DNA from: a virus
Reading direction: 5' to 3' (one strand)
Virus record (IMG/VR): IMGVR_UViG_3300031999_000082
Location: 1-39,438 of that record
Length of the DNA: 39,438 bases
The notes under the pieces were generated by a model. It made no database searches. It was not told the origin of the DNA and saw nothing but the letters and a program-made list of their open reading frames with translations. Position 1 is the first letter of the stretch; every line of letters starts with the position of its first letter. A program made the position numbers and the translations under genes. Shown in pieces: positions 22,192 to 30,499 of the stretch.

Positions 22192-22626
22192 ATGAAAAGA
22201 CCTAGCAGAGAAAAATGCTTAATGGAAACAGCTAGAATCTGGAGTGAAAGAGGAACTTGTCCTAGGGGAACTGTAGGAGTGGTTTTAGTAAGAGATAACC
22301 GAATTATTTCTATTGGGTATGCAGCTAGTCCCCCTAGAGAGTCACATTGTATTGATATAGGATGCTTAATACGATCCTCAGAAGAAGGTTGTATAAGAAC
22401 TGTCCATGCAGAAATTAATGCTATTCTATTCGCAGCAAGACAGGGAATTTCAACAGAGGGGACTACTTTATATACAACACTATCTCCCTGTTTTAGATGT
22501 TGTCAGGTTATCCTTTCAGCAGGGATTTCTGAAGTAATCTATCTGGAGGAATATCGAGATAAAATAGGATTAGAATATCTAAGGGAAAGAGGAGTAAAAG
22601 TCAGTCAGTATGTAGATGAAATATAA
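22192..22626 (+). CDS. dCMP deaminase
   Basis: 144 aa, the usual family length. The zinc-dependent cytidine/deoxycytidylate deaminase signatures are VHAEINAIL (zinc His plus catalytic Glu) and SPCFRCCQVIL (two zinc Cys). An extra Cys/His-rich segment between them (SHCIDIGCLIRSSEEGC) is typical of dCMP deaminases. It converts dCMP to dUMP, feeding the TS-fold enzymes and dUTPase product pool. GGAAGTG precedes the ATG. Confidence 0.9.
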   Translation: MKRPSREKCLMETARIWSERGTCPRGTVGVVLVRDNRIISIGYAASPPRESHCIDIGCLIRSSEEGCIRTVHAEINAILFAARQGISTEGTTLYTTLSPCFRCCQVILSAGISEVIYLEEYRDKIGLEYLRERGVKVSQYVDEI

Positions 22627-22873
22627 AATGACTAGATTAAGCAAAAAATCACAGATGATAGGAAATTTAGAAATAAGCTTCTGGTTTGATGAACTAGATG
22701 GTTTATGGCATACTTGTATTAAACAGTGGAAGGATGATGAATGGGTTGTAGTAGAATCTGCCCAAAGTTTAAGAAAAAAGTTAGTAGAAGAGATGTACAA
22801 CCAAAATATACAATGGGCTGAAACACTTTTTAACAAGAAGGAAGCTGTAATAAATCATGAAGAAGCTATTTGA
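22616..22873 (+). CDS. Small protein of unknown function
   Basis: 85 aa, overlapping the dCMP deaminase end by 11 nt and the polymerase start by 17 nt. It has a beta-rich first half (NLEISFWFDELDGLWHTCIK) and a helical C-terminus. A second Met at residue 5 could be the real start. No family recognised. Confidence 0.5.
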   Translation: MKYKMTRLSKKSQMIGNLEISFWFDELDGLWHTCIKQWKDDEWVVVESAQSLRKKLVEEMYNQNIQWAETLFNKKEAVINHEEAI

Positions 22874-25193
22874 TATAATAAGAGATGAAGATTGTACTCG
22901 TTGTGGCTTATATAAAGAAGCTCAGCTAACTTGTTTAGTGGGGGATGGACTCTATCCTGCGGAAATCATGCTGATTGGAGAGGCTCCAGGTTGGAGAGAG
23001 GAAGATTTAAGGAAACCCTTCTCTGGAAAAGCAGGAAAGCTCTTAGATAAGATTTTAGTCTCAATTGGGTTAGACAGAGAAAATTTATTTATTTCCAATG
23101 CTGTTCGCTGCCGACCAACTGATAATCGTACTCCTAAAATAAAAGAGATTGAAGCCTGTAGATACTTTTTGGATAAAGAAATTAAGTATGTTAAGCCAAA
23201 AAAGATTATTGCTATGGGTAAGTCAGCAATACTTGGGCTTTATGGAGATAAGGATTTTAAAATTGAAACCATGAGAGGAAAAGTGTTTGAATATAAGGGG
23301 ATTAAAGTCTATTCTACATATCATCCTGCAGCTGCTCTTAGAAGGCCGTTTCTTACTAAAGTGATTAGAAAGGATTTGAAGAATTATATTCTGGGAGTAG
23401 TTAATGGAAATGGAAAGCCAGTTAAATACAAAGACATAACTACTGAATCTCAATTTGATTGGCCTCCTAAAGTTGCTATTGACCTAGAGTGGGATATTCC
23501 GACTAGAGTAGTTAGAACAATGGCTTTTTCCCCTGCAGCTAGAGAGGCTTATTTTGTAGAGTCTCCAGAAAGGTATAAAAATTCAATAAGAAATTTTTTA
23601 GAAAACTCTTCTTATTTGAAGATAGGACATAACTTAAAATCAGATTTAAAAATTTGTTTGAAAGAAGGATATATCCGGGAAAAGTATCTTCCAGATAATG
23701 ATTTCTTCTGTACGATGATAGCCTCTAATGTTCTCGATGAAAACTACCTTCAAAAAGATCTAGAACATTTAGCGACTATGAATACTTCCATGGAAAGATG
23801 GAAGACTGAAGAAGATTTTGAATCTATAAAAAAGTTAAGAATTAGAAATTTAAAGGATGCAGACGCTACTAAGAGACTCTACAATGTATTCTCAAAGAAA
23901 ATTACAAATGAACACCTTGAAATCCCTTTTAAGATAGATATGGATATGATGAAGGTATTGATTTCAGCAGAAGTTCATGGAATAAAAATTGATACTAAAG
24001 AGTTAAATGATTTAGATTTCGAATTGACAAAGAAGATAAAGAAGATGGCAGCTAATATTCCTGCTAATCCTGGTTCAAATAAGCAGCTTACAGAATATTT
24101 TAATTTTATGAAAATAAGAAGCCCAGAAAATACAGGGAAAGGAGTCCAATCTTGGGGGAAAGAAATTCTCTTAAAGTTATCAGGGGAGCTTGAGGGAAAA
24201 AGAAAGGGGGCCGTTGATGCCGTTATTGAATACAAAAAATTATTTGGGATTAAAAGTAAGTTTCTGGATAATTTATCTAAGTTTCTGGATTCTGAAGATA
24301 TGGTTCATCCAGTATTCAATCAGGTTAAAGCGATCGGTGCTGAATCTGGTGATGAAGAGGGTACTGTAACTGGTAGGCTTTCTTGTAAAGATCCTCCACT
24401 ACAAACTATCCCTCGAGATAGAGAAGATCTTCCAAGAGAGATAAATCCTAGAAGGTTGTTTGTTCCTGTGGATCCAAAAGGATTTATATTAACTGGAGAT
24501 TATGAACAGATCGAAGTAAGAACTTTAGCCCATGAAAGTGGAGATAAAGCTTTAATAGAATACTTAAAGAAGGGAGATATTCATAGAGCAATCGCTGCTG
24601 AAGTTTTAGAGAAGCCCCCGGATAAAGTTACTAAGGATGAGAGAAAGAACGCTAAAAAAGTAACTTTTGGTATTATATATTTGATTAGTGCTTATGGTTT
24701 GGCTTTAAGACTAGGCTGTAGTAAGGAGAAAGCTGCTAAGTATATTCAGAATTTTTATAAAGCTTTTCCAGGGACTGAAGATTGGCAGAGTTCATCAGAA
24801 TCTGAGATAATTACTAATCAGCAGATTGTGAATATGTTTGGGCGGGTAAGAAGACTTCCTGGGGCTACTAATGAAACTGCAATTGGAAGAAGTTTAATCC
24901 GACAGGGGGTGAACTTTCCTAATCAAGGAGGGGCTGTTGATATAGTTAAGGTTGCTATGTTTAAAATATTTAGAGACTTAATTAAAGAGGGGGCTAGATC
25001 TAGAATTTTCGAAAATGTCCATGACGAGATAGGAGTTTGTGGTTATCCAGAGGAAGAGAAGGACGTAATAAAAATAGTAAAGAAAAGGATGGAAAATCCT
25101 GGGCTGGAAGAATATGGAGTTAAGCTTAAGGTGCCATTGAGGGCTAAACTTAGTATAGGCCCCAACTGGCTTGAAGTAAAAGAAATAAACTAA
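22857..25193 (+). CDS. Uracil-DNA glycosylase-DNA polymerase I fusion
   Basis: 778 aa. Residues 1-180 are a family 4 uracil-DNA glycosylase: GEAPGWREEDLRKPFSGKAG, NAVRCRPTDNRTP, TYHPAAALRRP, and iron-sulfur Cys13, 16, 84, 100. Residues 200-340 are a 3'-5' exonuclease (AIDLEW, GHNLKSDLK, DADATKRLY). The rest is a family A polymerase: GRLSCKDPPLQTIP, motif A DYEQIEVRTLAHES, motif B RKNAKKVTFGIIYL, motif C VHDEIGV. In motif B the Gly after the conserved Tyr is Leu, and the Asn before Phe-Gly is Thr. It is the replicative polymerase, with uracil checking built in. No 5' nuclease domain. Confidence 0.93.
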   Translation: MKKLFDIIRDEDCTRCGLYKEAQLTCLVGDGLYPAEIMLIGEAPGWREEDLRKPFSGKAGKLLDKILVSIGLDRENLFISNAVRCRPTDNRTPKIKEIEACRYFLDKEIKYVKPKKIIAMGKSAILGLYGDKDFKIETMRGKVFEYKGIKVYSTYHPAAALRRPFLTKVIRKDLKNYILGVVNGNGKPVKYKDITTESQFDWPPKVAIDLEWDIPTRVVRTMAFSPAAREAYFVESPERYKNSIRNFLENSSYLKIGHNLKSDLKICLKEGYIREKYLPDNDFFCTMIASNVLDENYLQKDLEHLATMNTSMERWKTEEDFESIKKLRIRNLKDADATKRLYNVFSKKITNEHLEIPFKIDMDMMKVLISAEVHGIKIDTKELNDLDFELTKKIKKMAANIPANPGSNKQLTEYFNFMKIRSPENTGKGVQSWGKEILLKLSGELEGKRKGAVDAVIEYKKLFGIKSKFLDNLSKFLDSEDMVHPVFNQVKAIGAESGDEEGTVTGRLSCKDPPLQTIPRDREDLPREINPRRLFVPVDPKGFILTGDYEQIEVRTLAHESGDKALIEYLKKGDIHRAIAAEVLEKPPDKVTKDERKNAKKVTFGIIYLISAYGLALRLGCSKEKAAKYIQNFYKAFPGTEDWQSSSESEIITNQQIVNMFGRVRRLPGATNETAIGRSLIRQGVNFPNQGGAVDIVKVAMFKIFRDLIKEGARSRIFENVHDEIGVCGYPEEEKDVIKIVKKRMENPGLEEYGVKLKVPLRAKLSIGPNWLEVKEIN

Positions 25194-25208
25194 AAGGAGG
25201 ACTCTAAA

Positions 25209-26039
25209 ATGGCTAAGGACAAAGAAAAAGGTAGTAGGAAACCAAAGACGGATTTAGAAAAATCGAGAGAAGCTTTAGATGAAGTGGGGAAAGGACTATT
25301 TGCTATTCCTAAAGAGGGGAAAAATGTTTATAGGATTGTCCCCTGGAAAGCTGTATTCTTTTTTAAAGCCATTCTCCATTATGGATTTAAAAGAGCAGGT
25401 GGAGCAAGGGAAATGGCTTATCCTTGCTTATTTATGTTTGGAAAAAAGAGCTGTCCCATCTGTGACTACCATGAGGAACTTGCTAAAAGTGGAAGTGAGA
25501 AAAAGCAACAGTTAACTGCAAAGATAAGACCTGTGACTAAATATTATGTAAATATTCTGGATCGAAATAGAGTTTCTGAAGGGATTAAAGTTTATGGATT
25601 TAGTAACAAGATGATGAGAACTCTAAAAGGGTATTTGGAAGATGAAGATTATGGAGATATCACTGATCCTGAAGAAGGAAGAGATATCATTATTACTCGG
25701 GAGGGGACTACGTTTACTAATACTTCCTATGATATTCGGGTGAGAGCTAAGTCCACTATATTAGACTATGATGGCTGGGAAGATGAAATCCATAACCTTG
25801 AAGAAGAAATCGTAAAAGAGGTTGATAAAGATTTCCTCGAGAAAAAGGTTAAGGAATTAAAGAAGCTTATCTCAGGGAAATCTGAAGAAGATGAGGAGGA
25901 GGATAAACATAAAAAGAAGAGAAGGGATGAGGAGGAAGAAGAGGATGACAATGATAAAGAGGAAGAGGAAGATGACGACAAGGAAGAGGAGGAAGAAGAG
26001 GATGACAAGGAAAAGAAACATGGAAAACATAAGAAATAG
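25209..26039 (+). CDS. gp32-like single-stranded DNA-binding protein
   Basis: 276 aa with AAAAGGAGGAC before the ATG. The N-terminal Lys-rich arm, a core with zinc-type cysteines (YPCLFMFGKKSCPICDYH), YYVNILDR, GFSNKMMRTL and DITDPEEGRDIIITREG match T4 gp32-type proteins. The last 55 residues are almost only Glu, Asp and Lys, the protein-interaction tail of the family, longer than usual and encoded by a purine-only tract. It coats ssDNA at the fork and recruits the polymerase encoded just before it. Confidence 0.85.
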   Translation: MAKDKEKGSRKPKTDLEKSREALDEVGKGLFAIPKEGKNVYRIVPWKAVFFFKAILHYGFKRAGGAREMAYPCLFMFGKKSCPICDYHEELAKSGSEKKQQLTAKIRPVTKYYVNILDRNRVSEGIKVYGFSNKMMRTLKGYLEDEDYGDITDPEEGRDIIITREGTTFTNTSYDIRVRAKSTILDYDGWEDEIHNLEEEIVKEVDKDFLEKKVKELKKLISGKSEEDEEEDKHKKKRRDEEEEEDDNDKEEEEDDDKEEEEEEDDKEKKHGKHKK

Positions 26040-26115
26040 TTTTCCAGATATTGAAGATATTGAAGAAGAGGATGATCCTTTAGCGTGGGAAGAAGCTTTA
26101 GGGATTGTTAATTAG
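26020..26115 (+). CDS. Very small acidic protein
   Basis: 31 aa: MENIRNSFPDIEDIEEEDDP, then LAWEEALGIVN. It starts in another frame inside the end of the ssDNA-binding protein gene. AAGGAAAAG upstream is only a modest ribosome site. The even acidic composition could be a by-product of the purine tract, so this gene is uncertain. Confidence 0.35.
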   Translation: MENIRNSFPDIEDIEEEDDPLAWEEALGIVN

Positions 26116-26227
26116 GTGGAGGTGGTGGCGAAAGCTGAGGGGAAAAAACAGGACTAAGGCGCTTCTTATATTAGACGGTAATGCTTGAGTCGGGGGAAGA
26201 GACCAATCCTGCCCGCCTCCCCTAAAA
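26116..26227 (+). ncRNA. Candidate structured RNA, GC-rich
   Basis: About 110 bp with no good gene and a G+C content clearly above its AT-rich surroundings. GGAGGTGG near the start can pair with CCGCCTCC near the end (8 bp, one G.U), enclosing about 85 nt. Inside, CAGGA/TCCTG gives a second stem, and GGCGAAAGCT and GACGG...GTC could form hairpins. A closed multi-stem fold just upstream of the nuclease gene suggests a riboswitch, ribozyme or small RNA. It does not match a class I can name. Fold and strand are inferred. Confidence 0.45.
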
Positions 26228-26249
26228 AATAAGGGATAGAGGAACTGAA

Positions 26250-27182
26250 ATGGAACTAGGAGAACTTATTACTCGAGAAAAGGTGAATGATCTCATCTTC
26301 AAAAAGGGTTACCTTAATTTCAGAATTAGCCAATTAGGGAGGTGCCATCGCGCAGTACAGTATAGTGTAGTAGGTGTGAAGCCGGATGAAGCCCCTGAAA
26401 AGACTAAAAAAATGTGGGCTGAGAGGCTTGGGGATGAGGGTAGAATTGTAAAGAAACTTAAGAAAAAATATAATGTGAAGTATTCTACTCCAAATCAGAA
26501 AACTTACTACAGAAGAATAGTAGAGCCTGAGAGTATAGGTGATGTTATTGTTTCATCTACTCCAGATGGCCTTATTGAATTTGAAGATGAATGGATCCCC
26601 TTAGAGATTAAATCACTAAATCCTTTTAGATTTGAGAACATTAAGGGGCCCCAGGATTTATCTAGAGAGTACTTTATTCAGGTTCATGGGGAAATGCTTC
26701 TTACAAATTCTAAAAAGATTTTTTATACTATAGGGAACTCAAAGACTAAGGATGATATTAAGAGTTTCCAGATAGATTTTAATGAAGGGGTTCTTTCCTG
26801 GTGTGAAAGAAGAATTAAGTATATCATGTCTTTTCAGGACAAGGGGTGGTGGATTTATCCAGAGTTTCTTCCTGAGTCAGATAAATGCCACTGGTGCCAG
26901 TATAAAACTAAATGCAAAGGGGATATTTACAAGGGATTTAAAACTTCTTATAATCGTTCTGAAAAGATTGAAAATGATGACTTTGATTTTGAAAACCTAA
27001 AGCGATTAGATAAGTTTTTCAGTGCTTCTAAGTCAGATCTGGAGGATGCAAAATTACAATTGTTGAAGACAGCCCACGAGCTGAAAACTATGCTTCTTAT
27101 TAGAAAGGCAAAGGAACTTACCTCAATGAAATTTAATATTTCATTGGAGGAAATAAATAAAATAATAGAGGAACTTAAATGA
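26250..27182 (+). CDS. Cas4/RecB-type exonuclease with Fe-S cluster
   Basis: 310 aa. PD-(D/E)XK core: LGDEGRIVKKL, STPDGLIEF with the metal Asp, IPLEIKSL with Glu-x-Lys, and YFIQVHGEMLL (QxxxY-like helix). An N-terminal Cys32 in LGRCHRAVQY and a C-terminal CHWCQYKTKCKGD supply the four cysteines of a 4Fe-4S cluster, as in Cas4 and AddB-type nucleases. The C-terminal 80 residues are helical and basic. A role in DNA end processing during recombination-linked replication is likely. No other cas gene or CRISPR array is present. Confidence 0.8.
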   Translation: MELGELITREKVNDLIFKKGYLNFRISQLGRCHRAVQYSVVGVKPDEAPEKTKKMWAERLGDEGRIVKKLKKKYNVKYSTPNQKTYYRRIVEPESIGDVIVSSTPDGLIEFEDEWIPLEIKSLNPFRFENIKGPQDLSREYFIQVHGEMLLTNSKKIFYTIGNSKTKDDIKSFQIDFNEGVLSWCERRIKYIMSFQDKGWWIYPEFLPESDKCHWCQYKTKCKGDIYKGFKTSYNRSEKIENDDFDFENLKRLDKFFSASKSDLEDAKLQLLKTAHELKTMLLIRKAKELTSMKFNISLEEINKIIEELK

Positions 27183-27394
27183 ATGAAAAGATTATTTACT
27201 ATACAAACTTAAATCAATGTGACAAGATCTTTATTGGATATACAGTTCCAGACTGCCAACTCATTAATCATCTATTAGGTCATTTTTCAATGGGTGATTG
27301 GCATGAAGGAACATTTTCTAACACGACACTACATAAGTTGCAGCATATTGCTAAAATGCATGGTTATGTTCTCAAGTATGAAAAAAGGAGCTAA
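27179..27394 (+). CDS. Small protein of unknown function
   Basis: 71 aa, starting 4 nt inside the nuclease gene. It has conserved-looking His and Asp positions (DWHEGTFSNTTLHKLQHIAKMHG) but no recognisable metal motif. Probably a small alpha/beta domain. Confidence 0.5.
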   Translation: MNEKIIYYTNLNQCDKIFIGYTVPDCQLINHLLGHFSMGDWHEGTFSNTTLHKLQHIAKMHGYVLKYEKRS

Positions 27395-27396
27395 AG

Positions 27397-27714
27397 ATGA
27401 CTATTGGGTATTATATTTTTAATGAAAATTCATATCGGAAGTTAAATAAAGATTTCAAAGATGAAGAGAGGAAATCTATTATTGAAGCTGCTAAAATTCT
27501 TTCAACTATCTCAGATGATTTAATGATATTTGTTGGGAAAAGAATGGAAGATCATCGAACAGCAACAGCAGCAATTATATATGCTAAAGAAACATTTCGA
27601 GGGCAGGTAGCTGAGCAATTATTAAAAGAACTTCCAATTGATTGGAAAGATTATTTAACTGGAGGAGCAAAGGATTTGATGAAGAAGGAGGAAGAGATTG
27701 AAATACTATTGTAG
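27397..27714 (+). CDS. Small helical protein of unknown function
   Basis: 105 aa with AAAAAGGAG before the ATG. It is mostly helical: DEERKSIIEAAKILSTI, then AAIIYAKETFRGQVAEQLLKEL. It ends in an acidic tail. No family recognised. Confidence 0.5.
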   Translation: MTIGYYIFNENSYRKLNKDFKDEERKSIIEAAKILSTISDDLMIFVGKRMEDHRTATAAIIYAKETFRGQVAEQLLKELPIDWKDYLTGGAKDLMKKEEEIEILL

Positions 27715-27802
27715 GAAATGTGGTTATTGCTGGAAAATTAGAGCAACAACGTTGAGACCAAGATGTCCCTTTTGTTATTCAAGAAAAATTAAACCTAGTT
27801 AG
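27698..27802 (+). CDS. Tiny zinc-ribbon protein
   Basis: 34 aa from a TTG behind GAAGGAGG. CRKCGYCWKI and CPFCYSRKI make a complete rubredoxin-like CxxC/CxxC zinc knuckle, the pattern of small phage and archaeal zinc ribbons. The regular Cys spacing makes chance unlikely despite its size. Its start lies inside the previous gene by 17 nt. Confidence 0.6.
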   Translation: MKYYCRKCGYCWKIRATTLRPRCPFCYSRKIKPS

Positions 27803-27819
27803 TCTTAGAAGAGGGGAAG

Positions 27820-28365
27820 ATGTCTTATTATATTTGTAAGAGATGTGGAATAAAAGTTGACTACGATGAAACAGTTTGTGGAACTCCAGAAGATTTACTT
27901 TGTGAAGATTGTTATTCAGAGACGAATGACCCAGAAGGAGGGAAAATAATGAACATTACTGACATTAAGAAAATAATAAAAGTAGATGGAGAGGATAAGC
28001 TGGATGTGATCTTTGCTGTCCAGAAGAAGTTGAAGGAGAAGTATGATTGTATTGAAAGGATGAAAGGGATCTATGTCCCAGTGATGCCTTTGGATATTAA
28101 TGAATGCAGGACGCAGTATTTTTTAAAGGATATGTTTTTTAGAATAATAACCGAATTGGTTGAAGCTTCCGAGTGTTTGCGTAATAAACCCTGGAAACAG
28201 AGTGAAGTCTTAGTAGATCACGACCACTTAAAAGAGGAGATTTCAGATTCAGTGCATTTTCTAATTGAATTATGTATTTGTTTAGGAATATCATCTGAGG
28301 AATTTTTCCAGCTTTATTTTAAGAAATCAGAAGTGAATAAGTGGAGGCAACTAACTCAATACTAG
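27820..28365 (+). CDS. Dimeric dUTPase-like protein with N-terminal zinc ribbon
   Basis: 181 aa. Residues 1-35 are a zinc ribbon (CKRC, CEDC). From about residue 44 an all-alpha NTP pyrophosphatase domain follows, with FRIITELVEASECLRNKPWK, HLKEEISDSVHFLIELCICL and KSEVNKWRQ. The E-x-x-E and D-x-x-H helices and the final K-x-x-x-N-x-x-R are the signature of dimeric dUTPases. It would hydrolyse dUTP to dUMP, both keeping uracil out of DNA and feeding TS-type enzymes. A Met at residue 44, also behind GGAGGG, could give a form without the ribbon. Confidence 0.75.
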   Translation: MSYYICKRCGIKVDYDETVCGTPEDLLCEDCYSETNDPEGGKIMNITDIKKIIKVDGEDKLDVIFAVQKKLKEKYDCIERMKGIYVPVMPLDINECRTQYFLKDMFFRIITELVEASECLRNKPWKQSEVLVDHDHLKEEISDSVHFLIELCICLGISSEEFFQLYFKKSEVNKWRQLTQY

Positions 28366-28376
28366 GAGGGAAAATT

Positions 28377-28763
28377 ATGTCTGATAAAATAAAAGAAACA
28401 AGAGAGGCTTTTAAAACACAGAGGGCAACTTTTCCTATGCCAGATAGGGAATTCCCGTTGAGTCTAGATGATTTAGATCCTCTTAATCTTCCACCTGGAA
28501 TTATTGAATTTGTGAGAGAAGATACTTATGATAAATTAACATTTAATGTATTAATGAGGATATTTGCTGTTTCATCAGCTTCTAGGTTTGATCTTATAGT
28601 GGGAGATAAAATTACATATTCCCATTGGCCCTCAATCATAACTTATGTATTTAAAGAGATAGGGATAGCTCCATTAATTAATCCTTATGAATTGGTAAAA
28701 ATAAAATACTATGGTTCTAAGAAAAATGTTATAATTGAAACTATTTTAAGACAACCTTTTTAA
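28377..28763 (+). CDS. Protein of unknown function
   Basis: 128 aa from the ATG behind AGGAGGG. A charged N-terminus (DKIKETREAFKTQRATFPMP) is followed by an Asp/Leu/Pro-rich loop and an alpha/beta C-terminal half. No motif recognised. Confidence 0.5.
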   Translation: MSDKIKETREAFKTQRATFPMPDREFPLSLDDLDPLNLPPGIIEFVREDTYDKLTFNVLMRIFAVSSASRFDLIVGDKITYSHWPSIITYVFKEIGIAPLINPYELVKIKYYGSKKNVIIETILRQPF

Positions 28764-28781
28764 TAATAGAGAGAGGAACTT

Positions 28782-29393
28782 ATGAATCCCAGAGAGATTA
28801 ACTTCTTTAACCAGCCAAAACTGGAGAGAATCCTATATCTAAATAAGCGGGGGTTTAACACTCCTATGTTCATAATAAAAATTGACTCAATTAAGGGTCT
28901 TGCTGTTTTCCAAAAAGATAATATGAAAAAGAAATTTTCAATCCGGACTCAAGGAAGGAATCCAAAACAAACTAACTGTCCCCACTTTCCTAATATAGTT
29001 TTAAATAAATCCATTCTTCAGAAACTTTCAACGACAATCAGAAAGAAGTTTGAATTGCTAGTGTTTGAAGCAATTGACCCTTCAGAAGCTGAGATGAAAG
29101 GAAATCTCATGATTGATAAAGTAAACAAAATGGTGACGATTGAATATTCTGAAGGTCCAGGAACAGTTAGAAGTTTAGAAACTGATGTTATTCCTAGTTT
29201 AATAAAAAGAGTTGAAACTTCATTTGATCATTTTCTATTAATGGAAGTGAATAAATCTAATTTTATGGGTCATCAGCCCAGTGAGTTTCTTGATTTTCCC
29301 TTTGAAAGTTTTATTATAGAATTTTCAGCCTACAAGTATCCTGTTGGAATAAAAAATTCTAAATATATCTTTTGGGAAATTCGACATGGATAA
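28782..29393 (+). CDS. Protein of unknown function
   Basis: 203 aa with AGAGAGGAAC before the ATG. It has mixed alpha/beta composition with a basic first half and LLMEVNKSNFMG and SFIIEFSAYKYPVG in the second. There is one Cys, with no metal site. It ends 8 nt inside the following nuclease-like gene. Confidence 0.5.
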   Translation: MNPREINFFNQPKLERILYLNKRGFNTPMFIIKIDSIKGLAVFQKDNMKKKFSIRTQGRNPKQTNCPHFPNIVLNKSILQKLSTTIRKKFELLVFEAIDPSEAEMKGNLMIDKVNKMVTIEYSEGPGTVRSLETDVIPSLIKRVETSFDHFLLMEVNKSNFMGHQPSEFLDFPFESFIIEFSAYKYPVGIKNSKYIFWEIRHG

Positions 29394-29757
29394 GAGAAAG
29401 ATAGGACTCGAATGGTGTAAGCAAGTAGCAAATATTCTTAGACAGGATGGCCATGTTGTCGATGGGCCTTTTAGCAAAGTTATTTTCACAAAAGGAAGAA
29501 AGATGGCTTCTCATGTTGATATTTTTAATACATTTGATATAATCTCACTTAAAAATGGAGTTATATTTCTTCATCAGGTAACTTCTTTAAATATGCTTTC
29601 AAATAAAAGGAAGAAGATATTTAAGTTGGGAATAAGAGGAATAATCTGGTGCCATTGTAAAATTGATGAGAAAACTGGTTACAGGAGATTTTGTATTGAT
29701 CCTCTCAATAATCTAGAAACAGCTAGGAGTTGGGAAACTTCAACTATTATTATATAG
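29386..29757 (+). CDS. PD-(D/E)XK nuclease/Holliday junction resolvase-like protein
   Basis: 123 aa. HVDIFNTFDIISLKNGVIFLHQVTS is the tell-tale core of short phage nucleases: D-x-F-x-x-F-D-I followed by Q-V-T, where Asp and Gln sit on the two metal-binding strands. NKRKKIFKL and IIWCHCK continue the fold. It may resolve branched DNA or cut DNA during recombination. It overlaps the gene before it by 8 nt. Confidence 0.6.
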   Translation: MDKRKIGLEWCKQVANILRQDGHVVDGPFSKVIFTKGRKMASHVDIFNTFDIISLKNGVIFLHQVTSLNMLSNKRKKIFKLGIRGIIWCHCKIDEKTGYRRFCIDPLNNLETARSWETSTIII

Positions 29758-29768
29758 GGAGAAGTAAA

Positions 29769-30023
29769 ATGCCAGAAGGAATTAAATTAGTACCAATAGA
29801 TAGAGCAATAGTTGAGCCTGTAATGGTTTTCACAAAGTATGATAAAGATATTATTATTCTTTGGAAATTAACCTGCCCGGATAAGATGGAATACTGGGGA
29901 GTTGCTAATAGATACACAAATAAATTTTATGACTGTTTTAGTCAAGAACAGGGGTTGGATATTTTTGGTGTCTGTTGTGAAAAATACAGAGAAGAAGTAG
30001 AAGGAGGAATATATCTATCTTAA
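29769..30023 (+). CDS. Small protein of unknown function
   Basis: 84 aa from the ATG behind GGGAGAAG. It is beta-rich with aromatic residues (IIILWKLTCPDKMEYWGVAN) and three later cysteines. No recognised motif. Next to the endolysin gene. Confidence 0.5.
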   Translation: MPEGIKLVPIDRAIVEPVMVFTKYDKDIIILWKLTCPDKMEYWGVANRYTNKFYDCFSQEQGLDIFGVCCEKYREEVEGGIYLS

Positions 30024-30037
30024 AAGGAGAAGTAAAA

Positions 30038-30499
30038 ATGAAAAAGATCGAAATCACAGCTTATGATTTGGCCCGAAGATTTGTTGGAATGACTGAAGTT
30101 GCTGGTAAAGTTTCAAATCCTCAGATCTTAGCAATGTTACAGCTTGATCAAGTATGGCCTGAACAAGATGAAGTACCTTGGTGTTCAGCTTTTGTAAATT
30201 ATATTACATGGCTTCTTAGGCTTCCAAGATCAAAAAGTCTAGGTGCTAGGTCATGGTTGCAGGTGGGTATTCCTATAAATCTAGAAGATGCTGAGCTTGG
30301 ATTTGATGTAGTAATTTTAAAACGTGGGGGGGAAAATCAACCAGGTCCTGACGTGATTAATGCCCCCGGACATGTAGGATTCTTTGCCGGGGGAGATAAA
30401 GATACAGTTTTTATACTTGGAGGAAATCAATCTGATTCTGTTAATATATCTCGATTTTTTGTTCAAAATATTTTAGGAATTAGGAGGTTATTGGGATGA
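30038..30499 (+). CDS. NlpC/P60-CHAP-type endolysin
   Basis: 153 aa. PWCSAFVNYITWL has the catalytic Cys with its Trp-Cys-Ala/Ser-Phe setting; PGHVGFFAG gives the His; GGNQSDSVN and GIRR complete the TIGR02594-type pattern of phage peptidoglycan amidohydrolases. There is no signal peptide, so it needs a holin; two small membrane proteins follow immediately. It would cleave peptide bonds in the host wall at lysis. Confidence 0.75.
   Translation: MKKIEITAYDLARRFVGMTEVAGKVSNPQILAMLQLDQVWPEQDEVPWCSAFVNYITWLLRLPRSKSLGARSWLQVGIPINLEDAELGFDVVILKRGGENQPGPDVINAPGHVGFFAGGDKDTVFILGGNQSDSVNISRFFVQNILGIRRLLG

Noticed and set aside
25766-26008. A Ser-only minus-strand frame opposite the ssDNA-binding protein tail
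   Set aside because: Produced by the complement of the Glu/Asp/Lys codon tract; low complexity and no start signal.
26116-26227. tRNA, tmRNA or cobalamin riboswitch in the GC-rich gap
   Set aside because: No T-arm consensus or cloverleaf on either strand, and the conserved B12 box is missing. Kept only as an unclassified RNA candidate.
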